Assembly: GCA_002189035.1 (NCBI GenBank)
Contig: NEEC01000009.1
Location: forward strand, 2,232,001-2,296,000
Origin: Utricularia gibba
Lineage: Eukaryota; Streptophyta; Magnoliopsida; Lamiales; Lentibulariaceae
Direction of reading: 5' to 3'
DNA length: 64,000 nucleotides
Of this stretch, positions 1 to 11,792 are shown piece by piece. A program made the translations under genes and the position numbers. The notes under the pieces were generated by a model that was not told the DNA's origin, ran no database searches, and saw only the letters and a list, made by a program, of their open reading frames with translations. The first letter of the stretch is position 1, and each line of letters begins with the position of its first letter.

Positions 1-388
1 GCGTCTTCCTCTCGCTTCTACTGATTCTCTCTCCGTTGCAAGCTTGACTCTTGTCGGTGATCGGAGACACGGATGCGGCCACCGGGGCCTCGATGTCTAG
101 CGGTGATCGGAAACTTGTTAAAGATTGATCCTGAAAGAACCCACGTTTGTTCATGAACGCCTTACCAAAACAGAAGATAAGCAAGCTATAATAGTGTAAT
201 ATGTAGTCAATAATTTTGCTCGCGAAAGCAATAAATACGAAATTGCGTACCGATGAATTTGAGATTTCGCGATTCCCAAACTCTTCCGGCAAGAATTCCG
301 TTTCTCCAAGGCAAAGATTTCTGCTGAAATTTCCACCAGAATCGGAATCGGAGGCGTAAGTTTCTATTAGACGCTGCTTTATTGAGAA
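1..388. other. Left-edge DNA and leader of the methyltransferase gene
   Basis: No supported gene. The stretch holds two copies of an 11-base word (cggtgatcgga) near 54 and 101 in a GC-richer patch, then AT-richer DNA that probably contains the 5' leader of the gene starting at 389. An upstream gene pointing left could end here, but no conserved coding segment is visible. Confidence 0.4.
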
Positions 389-1860
389 ATGGCTGGTAAG
401 GAACTCGAAAATCCGGCGCACGTCGCGGTATCCGATAACGAGAGTGACGATGACGACAATATTCCGGCGCTGAGCTCTGAAGCTATCGCTGCGCTCAAGG
501 AGTTTCTGGCGGAGCAGAATGGGGAGCTTACTGCGACGGAGGATGCAGAGGAAGTGGTATTGGTGGCGGAGGACTGGAGACTCAGCCAATTCTGGTACGA
601 CCGCCGCACCGCTGAAACTATGGCCGCGGAGGTGGTGGCTCTGTGTGAAAATCTCGATTCTCCTCAAATCGCCTGCATTGCTTGTCCTACGCTTTACGCC
701 TATCTCAAGGTAATTCGATCAACTTCTGCTATTCAGGGTTCTGATACTAGGGTTTAACAAGGTACTGTTTTCAATGCACCACGTACATCACTTTTCTTGC
801 TTGCTCCTCTTGTTTTTTTGCCCTGCTCTTCATTCTTTAGAGTAGAATCAATGTACACTGGCATGAATTGGTACCAGATTTCTAGACAATCGGTGTTTCC
901 TTAGGCCATTTCTGTGTGCAGAAAATTGCACCGGAGTTGGCTGTACAGCTTCTGGAGTATGATAATAGGTTTGAGTGCTATGGATCCGAGTTCACTTTCT
1001 ACGACTATCACGAGCCGGAGAAGCTTCCATTGTCATTGAAGGGGACGTTCCCGATTGTTGTCGCTGATCCACCTTACCTGGTACGTCTATTACCAGATAC
1101 CTTGAGGGATAGAGCTACCTATCTTATAGGAAAAAAGCTGTGATACTGTGTTGTGAAGTGATTTTGTAGGCCTTTTCTTCAAATGTACTTGTACATTATG
1201 ATTACTTGGCAGTTTTCATGGGGCATCAAATCCTTAACTGAACTGGGAAATTCCTATTTTTGGTTGTCAGTGCTTGAGGTTTGAACCTTTAATCTGATGA
1301 ATACCAACTATAAACAAGATGAATCCCTAGGATTGATCTAGATATTAGTTATTCATGCCGCCAGGGTATTTTTAAGCTTTAAATGGATTAGATGTGACAT
1401 GTGTTCCAGCTTTCAAACGCTTGAGTGCTGACACTTCAAGTGATGAGTGTGTTTTCAGAGCAAGGAGTGTTTGGAAAAAGTCGCAGAGACCATAAGATAT
1501 CTGGCTAAACCAGGGGAGTCTCACATAATTCTCCTTACAGGTAGAGTTATGCATCTTTCTGTTTCTCTGGAAAGCAAATATTTTTACATCTCTAGTCATG
1601 CACCTATCCTAACATGATCCATCCCCTCGAATGCTAAATGAAATGATCTTCTCAGAAACAGAAGTATACAACTGTTTCTGAGCATTTAGTCATATTGTTT
1701 CATATCCCTACCAGGTGAAGTGCAGAAGCATTTAGCTGCAGAACTTTTGGGCCTGCGACCCTGTGGTTTTCGGCCACAGCACTCCAGCAAACTTGGCAAT
1801 GAGTTTCGTGTTTTTACAAGCTATGATCCGGTGAATAGACTGGATGGCTGGGAAACATGA
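389..1860 (+). CDS. eEF1A lysine N-methyltransferase (EEF1A-KMT1/EFM5-like)
   Basis: Predicted class I SAM-dependent methyltransferase of the N6AMT2/EFM5 family, which methylates a lysine of elongation factor eEF1A in animals and yeast; acting in the plant cytosol is inference. Four exons fit in phase: 389-709, 922-1080, 1459-1540 and 1715-1860, giving 235 residues against about 215 in animal members. The N-terminal ~60 residues are acidic and variable. The family hallmark [10 protein letters not shown] follows. The catalytic DPPYL motif closes exon 2 at residues 156-160, and exon 3 continues directly with SKECLEK. The C-terminus ends with [11 protein letters not shown] and DGWET. All introns are GT-AG. 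The start is the first ATG of the open frame. The family is confident; the exact substrate is inferred from homologues. Confidence 0.88.
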
Positions 1861-2490
1861 ATCTTCATCGTATCCATGATTGGTGTTGTGATGAGAAAAT
1901 AGCCCTGATACACCAACCTACAACTTCATTCCTGTTTTTGTGCAGGATACGTTGGAGTTCTTTTTCGTCTCTGCATTCATGCATTCCTCTCTGTCTTCTA
2001 CTTTTGACTACTTGGATACCATGTTTTTTTCAATTAGAAATTTACCTAATATTGAAGAAAAGTTGGTATTATTATTGAAACATTATATGGTATAGGGTGT
2101 GCTCTTTTTCATAAATTTGTTGAAGTGATTCTATTTACATAATTTTAAAACTGATTATATTATACAATTAACTTCAAATTAAAACCCATACATGGAAGGT
2201 ATTGTTTAATTGATAGAATTAATAGAATTTAAAATAAATATAATAAATTATATTGTATAAATATAACCCATTTTCTTCATTTATATATTTTTTTGTTAAT
2301 GAGATCACAATCCCAAGTGTTGAATTTTGTATAGAACCCTATGTTGCCTCTTATGCAAGATGGCAAGTACAAGGTTCATCTTGCCATTCATGCATTGCGC
2401 TGCCAAAAATTGATCAAGCAAACGTATCTAGACAGGTTTTGTTTTTATATTAATTTTCAAAAAAAAAATGATATTATTTTGTCGCTAGTC
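1861..2490. other. AT-rich intergenic spacer
   Basis: 3' untranslated DNA of the methyltransferase gene, then very AT-rich sequence (about 2090-2250) with no conserved coding frame. Nothing else recognised. Confidence 0.5.
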
Positions 2491-2493
2491 GCG

Positions 2494-2547
2494 TATGGGC
2501 CCTAATTTCTTCAAGGCCCATAATTTATTGGGCTGAGGAATATAAAG
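2494..2547 (+). promoter_or_regulatory. eIF3a core promoter with site II motifs and TATA-like box
   Basis: Three GGCCCA/TGGGCC-type site II elements (about 2494-2502, 2513-2520, 2528-2535) sit just upstream of a TATA-like AATATAAAG near 2539. Site II clusters of this kind are typical of plant translation-machinery promoters. The spacing suits transcription starting near 2570-2590. Confidence 0.6.
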
Positions 2548-2661
2548 CCCAGAAAAGCGGGCACAAAAACCTAACTACGCAACGAAGCTTCATCTTGCGT
2601 CGGCGGTCTGGATTTCGCGGTTTCCAGGCGCGGTGTCAATTTTCGTTCGGATCACTTCGAG

Positions 2662-2941
2662 GTAAGACGGGACCTTTCGTTGTTTCCACTTTTTGGAAGA
2701 GTATGGACGTGTGATCGGGATCTGGTTTAATAGTATAGTTTTTCCCCTTTTTAATCTATTTCTAGGAACGGGCATTTTTTGCCGATTTCTGATTTTGTGT
2801 GGGATAGGGGATTGGTCGATGATCCGGACTCCATACCGTAGAGTTTTTTGGTAGTTGTTTTCGATTTGATGGTTTTCAGCAGGCGCTTTTCAATTCACTT
2901 GATTTTAGTTTTTCTGAGCAAGAACCTTTTTTCACTGGCAG
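2662..2941 (+). other. 5' UTR intron of eIF3a
   Basis: A donor CGAG|GTAAGA at 2661/2662 and a pyrimidine-rich acceptor ending CTGGCAG at 2941 flank a T-rich segment between the promoter and the start codon at 2971. Leader introns are common in plant housekeeping genes. Inferred from splice signals only. Confidence 0.55.
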
Positions 2942-2970
2942 CTGATATATACCGCGTTGGGAGTTTGAAG

Positions 2971-5900
2971 ATGGCGACTTTCGCCAGGCCTGAGAATGCT
3001 TTGAAGAGAGCTGAAGGTAATTTGGCTACGATGCTTTTTCGATGATCGTATGCTTATAATGCATTGCCACTGATATTCCATAAGTCGGATTCTTCAATTT
3101 CGAATCCCTATTTTTTTTTCTTCGATTGTATTTGATTTCCTGTATTTGCATTTCCAATGCAGAGTTAATCAATGTTGGTCAGAAGCAAGAAGCACTAGAA
3201 GCACTTCATGGCTTTATCACCTCACGGAGGTACAGGGCTTGGACAAAGACTCATGAGAGAATACTCTTCAAGTTTGTGGAACTATGTGTTGAAATGAGGA
3301 GAGGCAGACATGCCAAGGATGGTCTGATACAGTATCGCAGCATATGCCAACAAGTTAATATTGCTTCCATTGAGGAAGTGATTAAGTATTTTATGCAGTT
3401 GGCTACTGAGAAGGCCGAGCAGGCTCGTAGTGAAGCTCAGGCATTAGAAGAGGCTTTAGACATTGATGACTTGGAAGCTGACAAAAGGCCTGAAGATTTG
3501 ATGTTGAGTTATGTCAGTGGAGAGAAAGGGAGGGACAGATCTGACCGTGAGCTTGTTACACCCTGGTTTAAGTTCTTGTGGGAGACATACAGGACAGTGC
3601 TGGAAATCTTGCGCAATAACTCAAGATTGGAAGCTCTTTATGCTGTAAGAATTCCTCCTGTGCTGCTCACCGTTTACATAAGTTCCTCTGATTGTTCTGG
3701 TGTTCCTTTTTGCATTTGATTATTTTTTAAACAGTGACATTGATTTTTCCATTCACACAAACTCTCAGATGACTGCACACAGAGCCTTTCAATTCTGCAA
3801 GCAATACAAGCGAACTACTGAATTCCGGAGACTGTGCGAAATAATCCGAAATCACTTGGCAAATCTCAACAAATACAGGGACCAGCGTGATAGACCTGAT
3901 CTCAGTGCTCCAGAAAGCCTGCAACTATACCTTGACACTCGATTTGAGCAACTAAAAGTCGCTACTGAGCTTGAGCTATGGCAGGTTTGCTTTTCTCAGT
4001 TATCAAAGTATTAGTTTGTTGTGGGTGTAAAATGGTATTTTTTGATTGACTATTTTGGCTTTCTTTGTTATTTCAGGAGGCTTTTCGTTCCATTGAGGAT
4101 ATATATGGACTAATGTGCATGGTTAAAAAGACACCAAAACCTCCCTTGATGGTTGTTTACTATTCGAAGCTTTTAGAGATTTTCTGGATGTCTTCTAGCA
4201 ATCTTTATCATGCGTATGCATGGTTGAAGCTTTTTACCCTGCAAAAGAGCTTCAATAAGAACCTTAATCAGAAAGACTTGCAGTTGATAGCTTCTTGTGT
4301 TGTCTTGGCTGCATTATCTGTACCTCCTTATGATCGCCTGCATGGTGCATCACATTTAGAACTTGAAAATGAGAAAGAGAGAAGCTTGAGAGTATCAAAT
4401 CTTATTGCTTTTGATGTTGAGTCCAAGCCCGAAAATAGAGAAGTGGTAACTATTTCTACATTTTCAAGCTACCTTTTTAATGCTTATCTGTTGGCTTCTG
4501 ATCTCAACATGCTCTAATTTTGTTGTCTCAGCTTTCCAGATCCTCACTTCTCTTGGACTTGGTAAGCCTACTCTGCAATTCTTTTACTTTTTTCATTTTC
4601 ATATCTTTTCTGCCTGCTGTTCTTTAACTCATATCTTTAGTGGCGATTACTTCTTCACAGCTTTTTATCTGACCCTCGAAATTGTTTGAATTTTACGTTC
4701 ATTAATAATGTTGCTTGTTGATTCTAATGTTTTCTATGGTTTCTATTTTATAGGTGGCGAAAGGGGTGCTTAACTGTGCATCTCATGAAATCAAGGATCT
4801 TTATAACATTTTAGAGCATGAAATCCCCCGCTAGATTTGGCGCTTAAAGTGCAGCCACTATTGAACAAAATTTCAACACTTGGAGGAAAGGTTGCCTCTG
4901 CATCTTCAGTTCCAGAAATACAACTCTCACGCTATGTTCCTTCCTTGGAGAAGCTTGCCACACTTCGGCTGCTGCAGCGGGTATGGTGAACCTCCTGTTA
5001 TTCCTTACTCCCTAATGTTACTCCCACTAGGTGATATTCCTCAACATCATTATCTGCATGTTTTGTTCATATATCCAGGTCTCGCAAGTGTATCAGTCCA
5101 TGACAATTGATAAGCTATCAAAGGCCGTACCATTCTTTGATTTCTCTGTGGTTGAAAAGATATCAGTGGATGCAGTCAAGAATAATTTTTTAGCCATGAA
5201 ACTGGATTATCGCATTGGATCAATGTTTTTTGGCAAGAAGGTAATTCTTCGAGATGTGTTGCTCCTTTGTTGGTTTTCAGTATAGATTGACAGCATGTAT
5301 TCTTTCTTTAAGTTGTGTAGATTGCTCACACCTCTTCCTTTGATTTCGTATTTGATCCATAGAATCTTGAGTCAGATGGCCTGCGTGATCAGCTATCTGT
5401 GTTTGCGGAATCCCTTTGCAAAGCAAGGTTGATGATAAACCCGCCCGTAAAGGGGATCTCAAAATTACGAGATGCTCTTCCCGATTTGGTTGATTTGGTG
5501 GAGAAAGAGCACAAAAGACTGCTTGCTCGCAAGTCAATAATAGAGAAACGTAAAGAAGAGCAAGAGCGTCAGCTTTTGGAGATGGTAGGGTTTTTCGATT
5601 CTCTTTTCAAACTGCTGGTTGACAGTACATGGCAGAATAAGCTCAGAAACGTTCATGGTGGTTTTTGTCAAGGAACGAGAGGAGGAAGCAAAGAGGCTGA
5701 AGTTACAAAAGATAACAGAAGAGGCAGAAAAGAAAAGACTGGCTTCAGAATTTGAGCAAATGAAAAATCAAAGAATTCTGAGGGAAATAGAAGAGCGTGA
5801 GCTTGAGGAAGCCCAGGCGCTGCTGCAGGAAGCCGAAAAACGAGGCAAAAAGAAAGGGAAGAAGCCAGTCTTTGAGGGAGTGAGTACCTAATGTTTCCAC

Positions 5901-7165
5901 GTGTTATTGCCTTGCCTCTGTACTAAATATATTTCATCATGGAACTAATAGCTGATACTTCTGTTCAGGAAAAAATATCAAAGAAAGTTCTGATGGAGCT
6001 AGCGCTAAGTGAGCAGTTAAGAGAGAAACAGGAAATGGAGAAAAAATTACAGAAACTGGGCAAGACAATGGATTACTTTGAGAGGGCAAAAAGAGAGGAG
6101 GCTGCTCCTGTTATTGAAGCTGAATTCCAGAATCGTCTAAAAGAAGAACAGGCTCTGTACGAACTCGAGAAACAGGTAAGATGCCTGAATTATGCTCCTA
6201 TTGTTCGTTTCCTCAAGATTCTATGGTGGGCATGTATCCATATTTCCCCTCAATTAAAAAACCACGTACATTTGCAGCAAGAGACTGAAATCAGCAGACA
6301 GCGCCACACTGGGGATCTCGAGGAGAAAAAAAGGCTTGCTCGAATGTTGGAGAACAAGGTTTTGATTTTTTTATTTTTTTTAGAGAACGCTGCACTTCAA
6401 AGCTTCTTGGTTCTTCCAAATCAGCGTTCTTCCTCTGCTTACATCTGTTTTCAACAGAAATTATTTGAGCAAAAGATTACCAACCGTAGAAGAGCAGAGT
6501 ACAATCGTCTCAAGGAGGAACGTGATGAGAGAATCAACCAAATGATTCAATCGCGGCATCAAGAAAGGGAAACCCGGCGGAAAATCATATTTTATCTGAG
6601 AAATGAGGATCAGAGGCAGAAAAGGCTGCGTGAAGAAGAGGAAGCGAGGAAGCGTGAAGGTACATTTTTATTTTTCTGTCGCTACCTTCCATTAATGGTG
6701 AATGTGTGACTCGAACTTCTGTTTACAACACATGAAGAGATGGAGAGGCGAAAGAAGGAGGAGGCAGAGCGGAAGGCCAAGTTAGATGAAATCGCTGAGA
6801 AGCAGAGAGCACGTGAGAGGGAGCTGGAAGAGCGGGAGAAAAAACGAAGGGAAGAAATTCTCCGACCCAGGTTTGAGCCCCCTGCCGCCACACCCCCAGT
6901 CGTGCCACCGCCCGTCTCTCCAGCCGTTGCAGCTCAGACCGCAGCAGCAGCAGCAGCACCAGCCCTAGCACGTGCAAAGTATATACCCCCCTCAAGGAAA
7001 GCCGCCGGGGCTGCCGCCACCGCCGCCGATGGTGGTGGCACCAGGATGGATGGTGATCGACCACCACCTGCCGCCGGTGACCGTGACCGGTGGCGGCCGT
7101 CGTCTTTCAGTTCCAGCGCCGGTGCCTCCAGGTCGTCTTGGTCGTCTCACAGGGACAGAAGGTGA
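2971..7165 (+). CDS. TIF3A1: Translation initiation factor eIF3 subunit A (one frame break in exon 6)
   Basis: Largest scaffold subunit of eIF3, which organises 43S preinitiation complexes on the 40S ribosome in the cytosol. Thirteen coding exons: 2971-3016, 3163-3644, 3769-3984, 4077-4445, 4532-4561, 4754-4980, 5079-5240, 5363-5584, 5673-5879, 5969-6175, 6278-6358, 6458-6659 and 6738-7165. The N-terminus carries the helical repeats ([18 protein letters not shown]), then a PCI region around residues 320-500 ending near [19 protein letters not shown] very long Glu/Arg-rich coiled coil follows, then a Pro/Ala-rich and Arg/Ser-rich tail. Full length would be 959 residues; family members are near 990. 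Exon 6 is one base short: after LEHE the run CCCCC (4825-4829) leads into TAG at residue 408, while the next frame continues [11 protein letters not shown]. One added C restores it. Everything downstream is intact, which favours a consensus error over a dead gene. Confidence 0.93.
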
Positions 7166-7878
7166 GCTTGTGGGGATTGCCCAAGTCATGCATTGTTTCG
7201 TTGCTTATAAATCTACATCCGGCGGAATATCTCTTCCGATGTTTTCTCCGGGGACTGTATTTGTTTTGTGGACACGTGGTGTCTCTTGTTTCGATGCTTC
7301 TTCTTGGTCACTGCTCAAACATGTACTGTTTTCCAGCTCTGCGGAGCACCGGCATCGCAAGCCATCCAAAAATTTTCACATACCGATTTTTTATGTTTCC
7401 AAAATGAAGATGAAAAAGACCTAAAAGTCAATCTTCACCTTTTCTCATCTTGAGGTTAGGTGCACTCGGCAGTTCAACAAGTTTATTATTCGGTTAGCGG
7501 TGCTCATTGCTCGTTAGTTTTCTTCCGTTCAGTGGAGCTGCGTATTCATTATGGAATCAGAATTAGAGGGAGTTCACCTCGGCGGTCGCCGGCCAGCTGA
7601 ACGATCTTTCGAAGCTCCAAGGCGTGGCCTCCGCAAGGGCAGCAGCAGCACACCGCCGCGCAATCCGCCGTCGTCCGTCTGGCCACTTCCGCCACCCTGC
7701 ACAGTAATCCGCGTGGTTTTCTGCAAGGGAGATTGAGATTGAAAAGACGACATGCACCGTCTACCCAGCCCTTTTATACATTTTATAATAGTTGATATTT
7801 TATACATTAATTATTAAAAAACAAACTGATTTTTACTTGGGAACTTGCCAAGGAACTCTCTTTGGCTCGGTGGGAGAA
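7166..7878. other. eIF3a 3' UTR and spacer
   Basis: The first ~280 bases are probably eIF3a 3' UTR. At 7551-7736 a GC-rich patch is open in several frames but shows no family I recognise. AT-rich DNA and the leader of the TLDc gene follow. Confidence 0.45.
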
Positions 7879-10109
7879 ATGGGAAACACGGAATCGTCGT
7901 CCGCCGATCCCCGCTTCGTCACCGCCGCCAGGTTTATACCATTTTTACCCCTTCTTCAGTGGAGATTCTAGAGACTTAGCTCCAGATGACGGTAAATTCT
8001 CTGCAGAGCATTTACGCAGAAGGAAATGGAGGATTTGAGGTCCCTATTTGCATCACTCGCTGCCCAGTCCCAGAGCAACGGGAAATACATATCTATAGAC
8101 GCTTTCAAGGTAAAATCAAATCCGTAGTCAACGTTTTGGTTCTTGAATCGCAGAAACAAAATGATTTTTCTGTTTTTGAAGGCATATATCGGCATTGATG
8201 GGCCGTTAGGGAACAGGCTATTTGCGTTGGTAACCCAAAAGCGCGGTGATCAGAAGCTTACGTTTGAAGACTTCGTAATCGCTAAGGTAAGAGTGCGAAA
8301 TTGGTTTTCCTGGTATCATAGAATTGCTAAAAATCACAGGCTTTGTTTTTGGGTAGTAGCAGAATAGCTTTGGTTTTTGTTTTCAACAGTGGAATACTGG
8401 AAATCGATGTCTTTGATTTCTTTTACAAACTATGTGGTACGTTTAGTGTAACTTTTAAGGTAGAATTAACGTTACCATGTTGTAGGCTCTAAGAAAGTTG
8501 AATCTCTCCCGTGCGCCTTCTCTAGGGATTTCCCAATGAAATCGACTCGCATACCCCATAAAATAGGAAGGGAAACGAAGAAGGAGAAGATTAGTGGGCG
8601 TTTGATTTCATGAGCTTCAACTGTAGAGAAATAGTGTAGCAATGGTTCAAAAATCTGTTCTGGGTTGCTACTTATCAAAATTTGTGCAGATTCTTATGTA
8701 TCTTGTAGGCCTTGTATTGGTGTACTTTTCCTTGGCTGTATGAATGACCACCTGCGCTTTGTTGTCGGTGCTTCAGGGGACTTATGAGAAGGGAACGAAG
8801 GATGAAATTGAAGAGTTCATCTACCAAGTAGCAGATATCTCTGGCGACGGGGAAGTTTCGAGGTTCAGCTTTTTTTGTCATGCAAAGACCTAACTTTTTG
8901 GTTACCAAAGTTTTTTTTTTCAACAAGTAGCAGCCATTTCTCTAAGCTTTTTGGTTTGGAATAGTCATCTTTATACTACTTGTACATCCATAGGTCTGAT
9001 TTTGAGGCCATTCTATCTTCCATGTTTGCCAATCTGTTCAACCAATCCCATCCTGAGCCTGAAAGTGGAACTCCACCGGAAATTATCGAGGCTTTCATGA
9101 ATGCTGCGAATTTCACTGATGATAGCCTGTCTGCAGCAGAATTTTGGAGATGGTGTACTCTAATCCCAGCTGTCCAAAGGTATCTCAGTAGCTTGTTGAC
9201 GCCCTCCGATTCAGGTATTGCCTCTGGTTTTAGGTCATTGTATTGGTTATGCACCATTGTTGATTGGTTCCCCTTGTAGGATCACATATTCCTCGGCTGC
9301 AGTACACTGAATGTGTTGACCCTGGTCAGGTTTTGCTGACAAAAGAATATGCTTGGCTTATCGGAGGAGCCTTGCACTCAAGTGGACTGCAAGAATGGAG
9401 GCTTCAGTACCACAGCCTCGTTCATGGCCTCAGCTTCAACACCTTTTTAGGACATATGTCGTAAGTCTTGCTTGAAGTCTTTACATGTCGTTCCGTCTGT
9501 GCGGGAAATTTAGCCAGCAATCAAACATCAAAATGCAACTGCAGAGACGATGGGCCTACAGTATTCATCATCAAAGATAGTGAAGGTTACATCTATGGAG
9601 GCTATGGTTCTCAGCCGTGGGACAGGCACTCGGATTTCTATGGGGATTTGAGGTCGTTCCTGTTTCAGCTCCGCCCTACAGCTTCCATTTTCCGACCCAC
9701 CGGAGCCAACCATAACTTGCAATGGGTACTTCTCTGGACCTCCTTACACACTTGGCATGCCACTGATCATGGCTTAGTCATCTGATGCTTTTTCTGCAAT
9801 CAGTGTGCTGTGAATTTCAGCTCAGAGAGCATTCCAAATGGAATTGGTTTTGGTGGAAGAGTGAACCATTTTGGACTGTTCCTTTCGGCGAACTTCGACA
9901 CGGGTCATACATTTCCCTGCGTTACCTTCGGTAGCCCATGCCTCTCCAAGAACAACCAAATCACCCCACAAGTCATAGAATGCTGGAGGGTGATGCAGCC
10001 GAAAGCTGATCAAAATAAATCAGAAGCCCTGAAAGGTACTGTGTTAGAAAGGTTCCAGGAAGAAAGGAAAATGCTTAATCTTGTAGGAATTGCAAATTCC
10101 AGTGAATGA
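7879..10109 (+). CDS. TLDc-domain protein with EF-hand-like segment and predicted N-myristoylation
   Basis: Plant TLDc-domain protein of 411 residues; TLDc proteins are linked to oxidative-stress protection and, in animals, to V-ATPase regulation. The plant role is not established from this sequence. Eight exons, all GT-AG and in phase: 7879-7931, 8007-8109, 8182-8286, 8777-8862, 8994-9214, 9280-9460, 9545-9725 and 9804-10109. The protein starts MGNTESS, an N-myristoylation pattern with Gly2 and a small residue at position 6, suggesting membrane anchoring. An EF-hand-like loop DISGDGEVSRSDFE lies near residues 108-121. The TLDc fold spans roughly 190-400, with LLTKEYAWLIGGAL, the glycine-rich IYGGYGSQPW and a C-terminal FGLFLSANFD. 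The start gives the myristoylation motif and a length typical of the family. Confidence 0.9.
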
Positions 10110-10259
10110 TTTTGGGGAGGTTTTGTTTTTGTTTCATACTTCAATGAACCATGCCGAATGAAACCTTTGATATAGAGGAAAATTGTCTGAAACGATTCGA
10201 AGAGAAAATAGGGCAAACCGATTTGATACAGAGTATCGGCGGATTGTTCCATCGCTGGT

Positions 10260-10573
10260 GGAATGTTAACGGCTACTTGGACTTCATTGAGTGCAACCCC
10301 AGGAAGATCCTTCATCCCGAGCGACTTGAGCAAATCGAGGGTTTCCTGCTTCACCATGATGCCATCGACTCGGGTGGCGGATTCATCGGATGAGAGAAAT
10401 CCCATGAACGGGGTCCCTGAATTCGCTTCATCGGATGTCTGGAGATCTTGTTCCGGGGAGCTTTCGAGGCGATGACGGTGGCTTCCTCAAGCATCTTCTT
10501 GTTCGTGTCGATAGCGACATTTTCGAGTGTTCCCGGAAAATTTCTTCGCCGTGTTCCTTAGCACACGTCCCAT
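10260..10573 (-). pseudogene. Decayed 40S ribosomal protein eS17 (RPS17) gene
   Basis: Three blocks in different frames read as eS17. From the ATG at 10573 comes MGRV followed by a KK-rich stretch that loses similarity after about 14 codons. Near 10526-10411 another frame reads DTNKKMLEEATVIASKAPRN and KISRHPMKRIQ, against the family's TNKK-LEE-RNKI-LMKRIQ series. From 10405 a third frame reads DESATRVDGIMVKQETLD, then LLKSLGMKDLPGVAL. Segments of about 15 and 17-20 codons are missing between blocks, and the normal stop is lost. A working eS17 is about 140 residues, so no functional protein is possible. It has no poly-A tail on the 3' side and keeps a promoter-like upstream region, so it looks like a decayed gene copy. 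Plant eS17 genes often lack coding introns, so a retrocopy cannot be fully excluded. Confidence 0.78.
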
Positions 10574-10658
10574 CGTCGCGGCGGGCAACAGAGATTTTCG
10601 TGACCAGTCCCGCTACTTTCAAACCTTCATTATGGTGTCGTTTTCGGCCCGGATTTCT

Positions 10659-10720
10659 GGCCCATTGGGCCAAAGTGGATAAATAACGCCCAATTCTAAT
10701 TCCATCCGAATTAGGGTTTC
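10659..10720 (-). promoter_or_regulatory. Relic ribosomal-protein promoter upstream of the eS17 pseudogene
   Basis: Read towards the pseudogene, this segment has a telo-box-like AAACCCTAA (reverse of 10711-10719), a TATA-like TTATTTAT (10679-10686) and a palindromic GGCCCAATGGGCC site II pair (10659-10671). That combination is typical of plant ribosomal protein genes. No plus-strand gene starts next to it, so it most probably belongs to the eS17 relic. Confidence 0.55.
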
Positions 10721-10760
10721 AGCGTTTCACCGGAGACTACGATTTCTTTGATCGGCTGTA

Positions 10761-10786
10761 TTTTTTTTTTTTTTTTTTTTTTTTTT
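10761..10786. repeat. Poly-T tract, 26 bases
   Basis: Uninterrupted run of 26 T. It could be a retrotransposed minus-strand poly-A tail or simple slippage. The adjacent ~60 bases (10787-10850) have a faint tRNA A-box/B-box look but do not fold as a tRNA. Confidence 0.9.
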
Positions 10787-11792
10787 GCGGTGGCGCAGCC
10801 CTTAAGATCGCCTTCCGGCTAATCATGGAAGCGTTTCGAGTCATAGCCGCGCTAAAATAACCCTAAAATGCGCACGCACTTTACGGTGCTTGTGCATGTT
10901 CTTTGGCCTTCTCTCTAGGGTCTTCCTTCAGAGAGTCCCATTTCTCACCTATTTTTCGCTTGGAGCTTCTCACTGGATGCCCATTTGTGGCTGCTCTTTG
11001 GTCGAAGTTGGTGAACATAAACTGGTTTCGAAAATTTTCGCTTTTTTTCGGTGTGGATGAGAAAATTAGATGTGCGAGGGATGACCGATTTTTCATCTCC
11101 ATGAGCTCAACCAACGAGGCATATCACATTCTCTGACACCTTCCTCCTTCGTTTACTTTCTGAAATCGCACCTAGTTTGCAAGCGTTGCATTAAAAATGC
11201 GACCTTTTTTCGGTTAGCTAACCCCTTTTGCGCAGGTCAAATAATCAAGCAAACTCAAAGGATAGTACTGGTTCACCAAATGCTTATGGTTGTTTAAACC
11301 ATTGCTGTTAACAAAGCCCAGCTCCAAAGAAATCCAGCGAAGAACCCCATTTTCAACTCTTCAGAAGGAACGAAATTCATAGAGGAACATTTGAATCAGC
11401 ATTCTGTAATTGCAAGTTCAGTAGGAGTGTTTAGTTCAACAAGTTATACGTATTTATTTTCGAAATTTGAGAATTTTCCATCTGTTTGGGCCTTAACGCC
11501 TAGGCCCAAATTTAAAATAATAAATTTCCTAAAATTAAAAAAAAAAAAAACAAACAAACAAACAAGTTCGTATGTGCACAGACATACGTATGTGGATGAT
11601 GGGCCAAAGCTCCATGGGTAGCCCGCTTCCCCTTTTATGTGGGAACTGAGCCTGTGGGCTGTCAAAAGCCCATTACGGAGACCTAAAAACTAGGCCCTTT
11701 TAAAACTTCCTTGCAACCGAAGTTCACCGTGCTCGGATTGTTTTCTAGGGTTTACGTTAGCGGAAAACCGGAATCCGAGGGACGTCGTCGCC
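10787..11792. other. Spacer and SmG promoter region
   Basis: No supported gene in 10787-11640. Two overlapping open frames near 10881-11136 match nothing I know. From about 11490 to 11700 several GGCCCA/TGGGC-type elements occur, ending with TAGGCCC near 11690, consistent with a housekeeping promoter for the SmG gene. Confidence 0.45.

Noticed and set aside
7551-7736. GC-rich open frames on both strands between eIF3a and the TLDc gene
   Set aside because: No family match, no splice signals joining them to a neighbour; most frames are Arg/Pro/Ala-rich, as expected from composition.
10787-10852. tRNA-like A-box and B-box words beside the poly-T tract
   Set aside because: Only a partial acceptor stem pairs; the anticodon loop would be 10 bases and the T stem does not form. 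Not a tRNA gene; a SINE relic cannot be shown.
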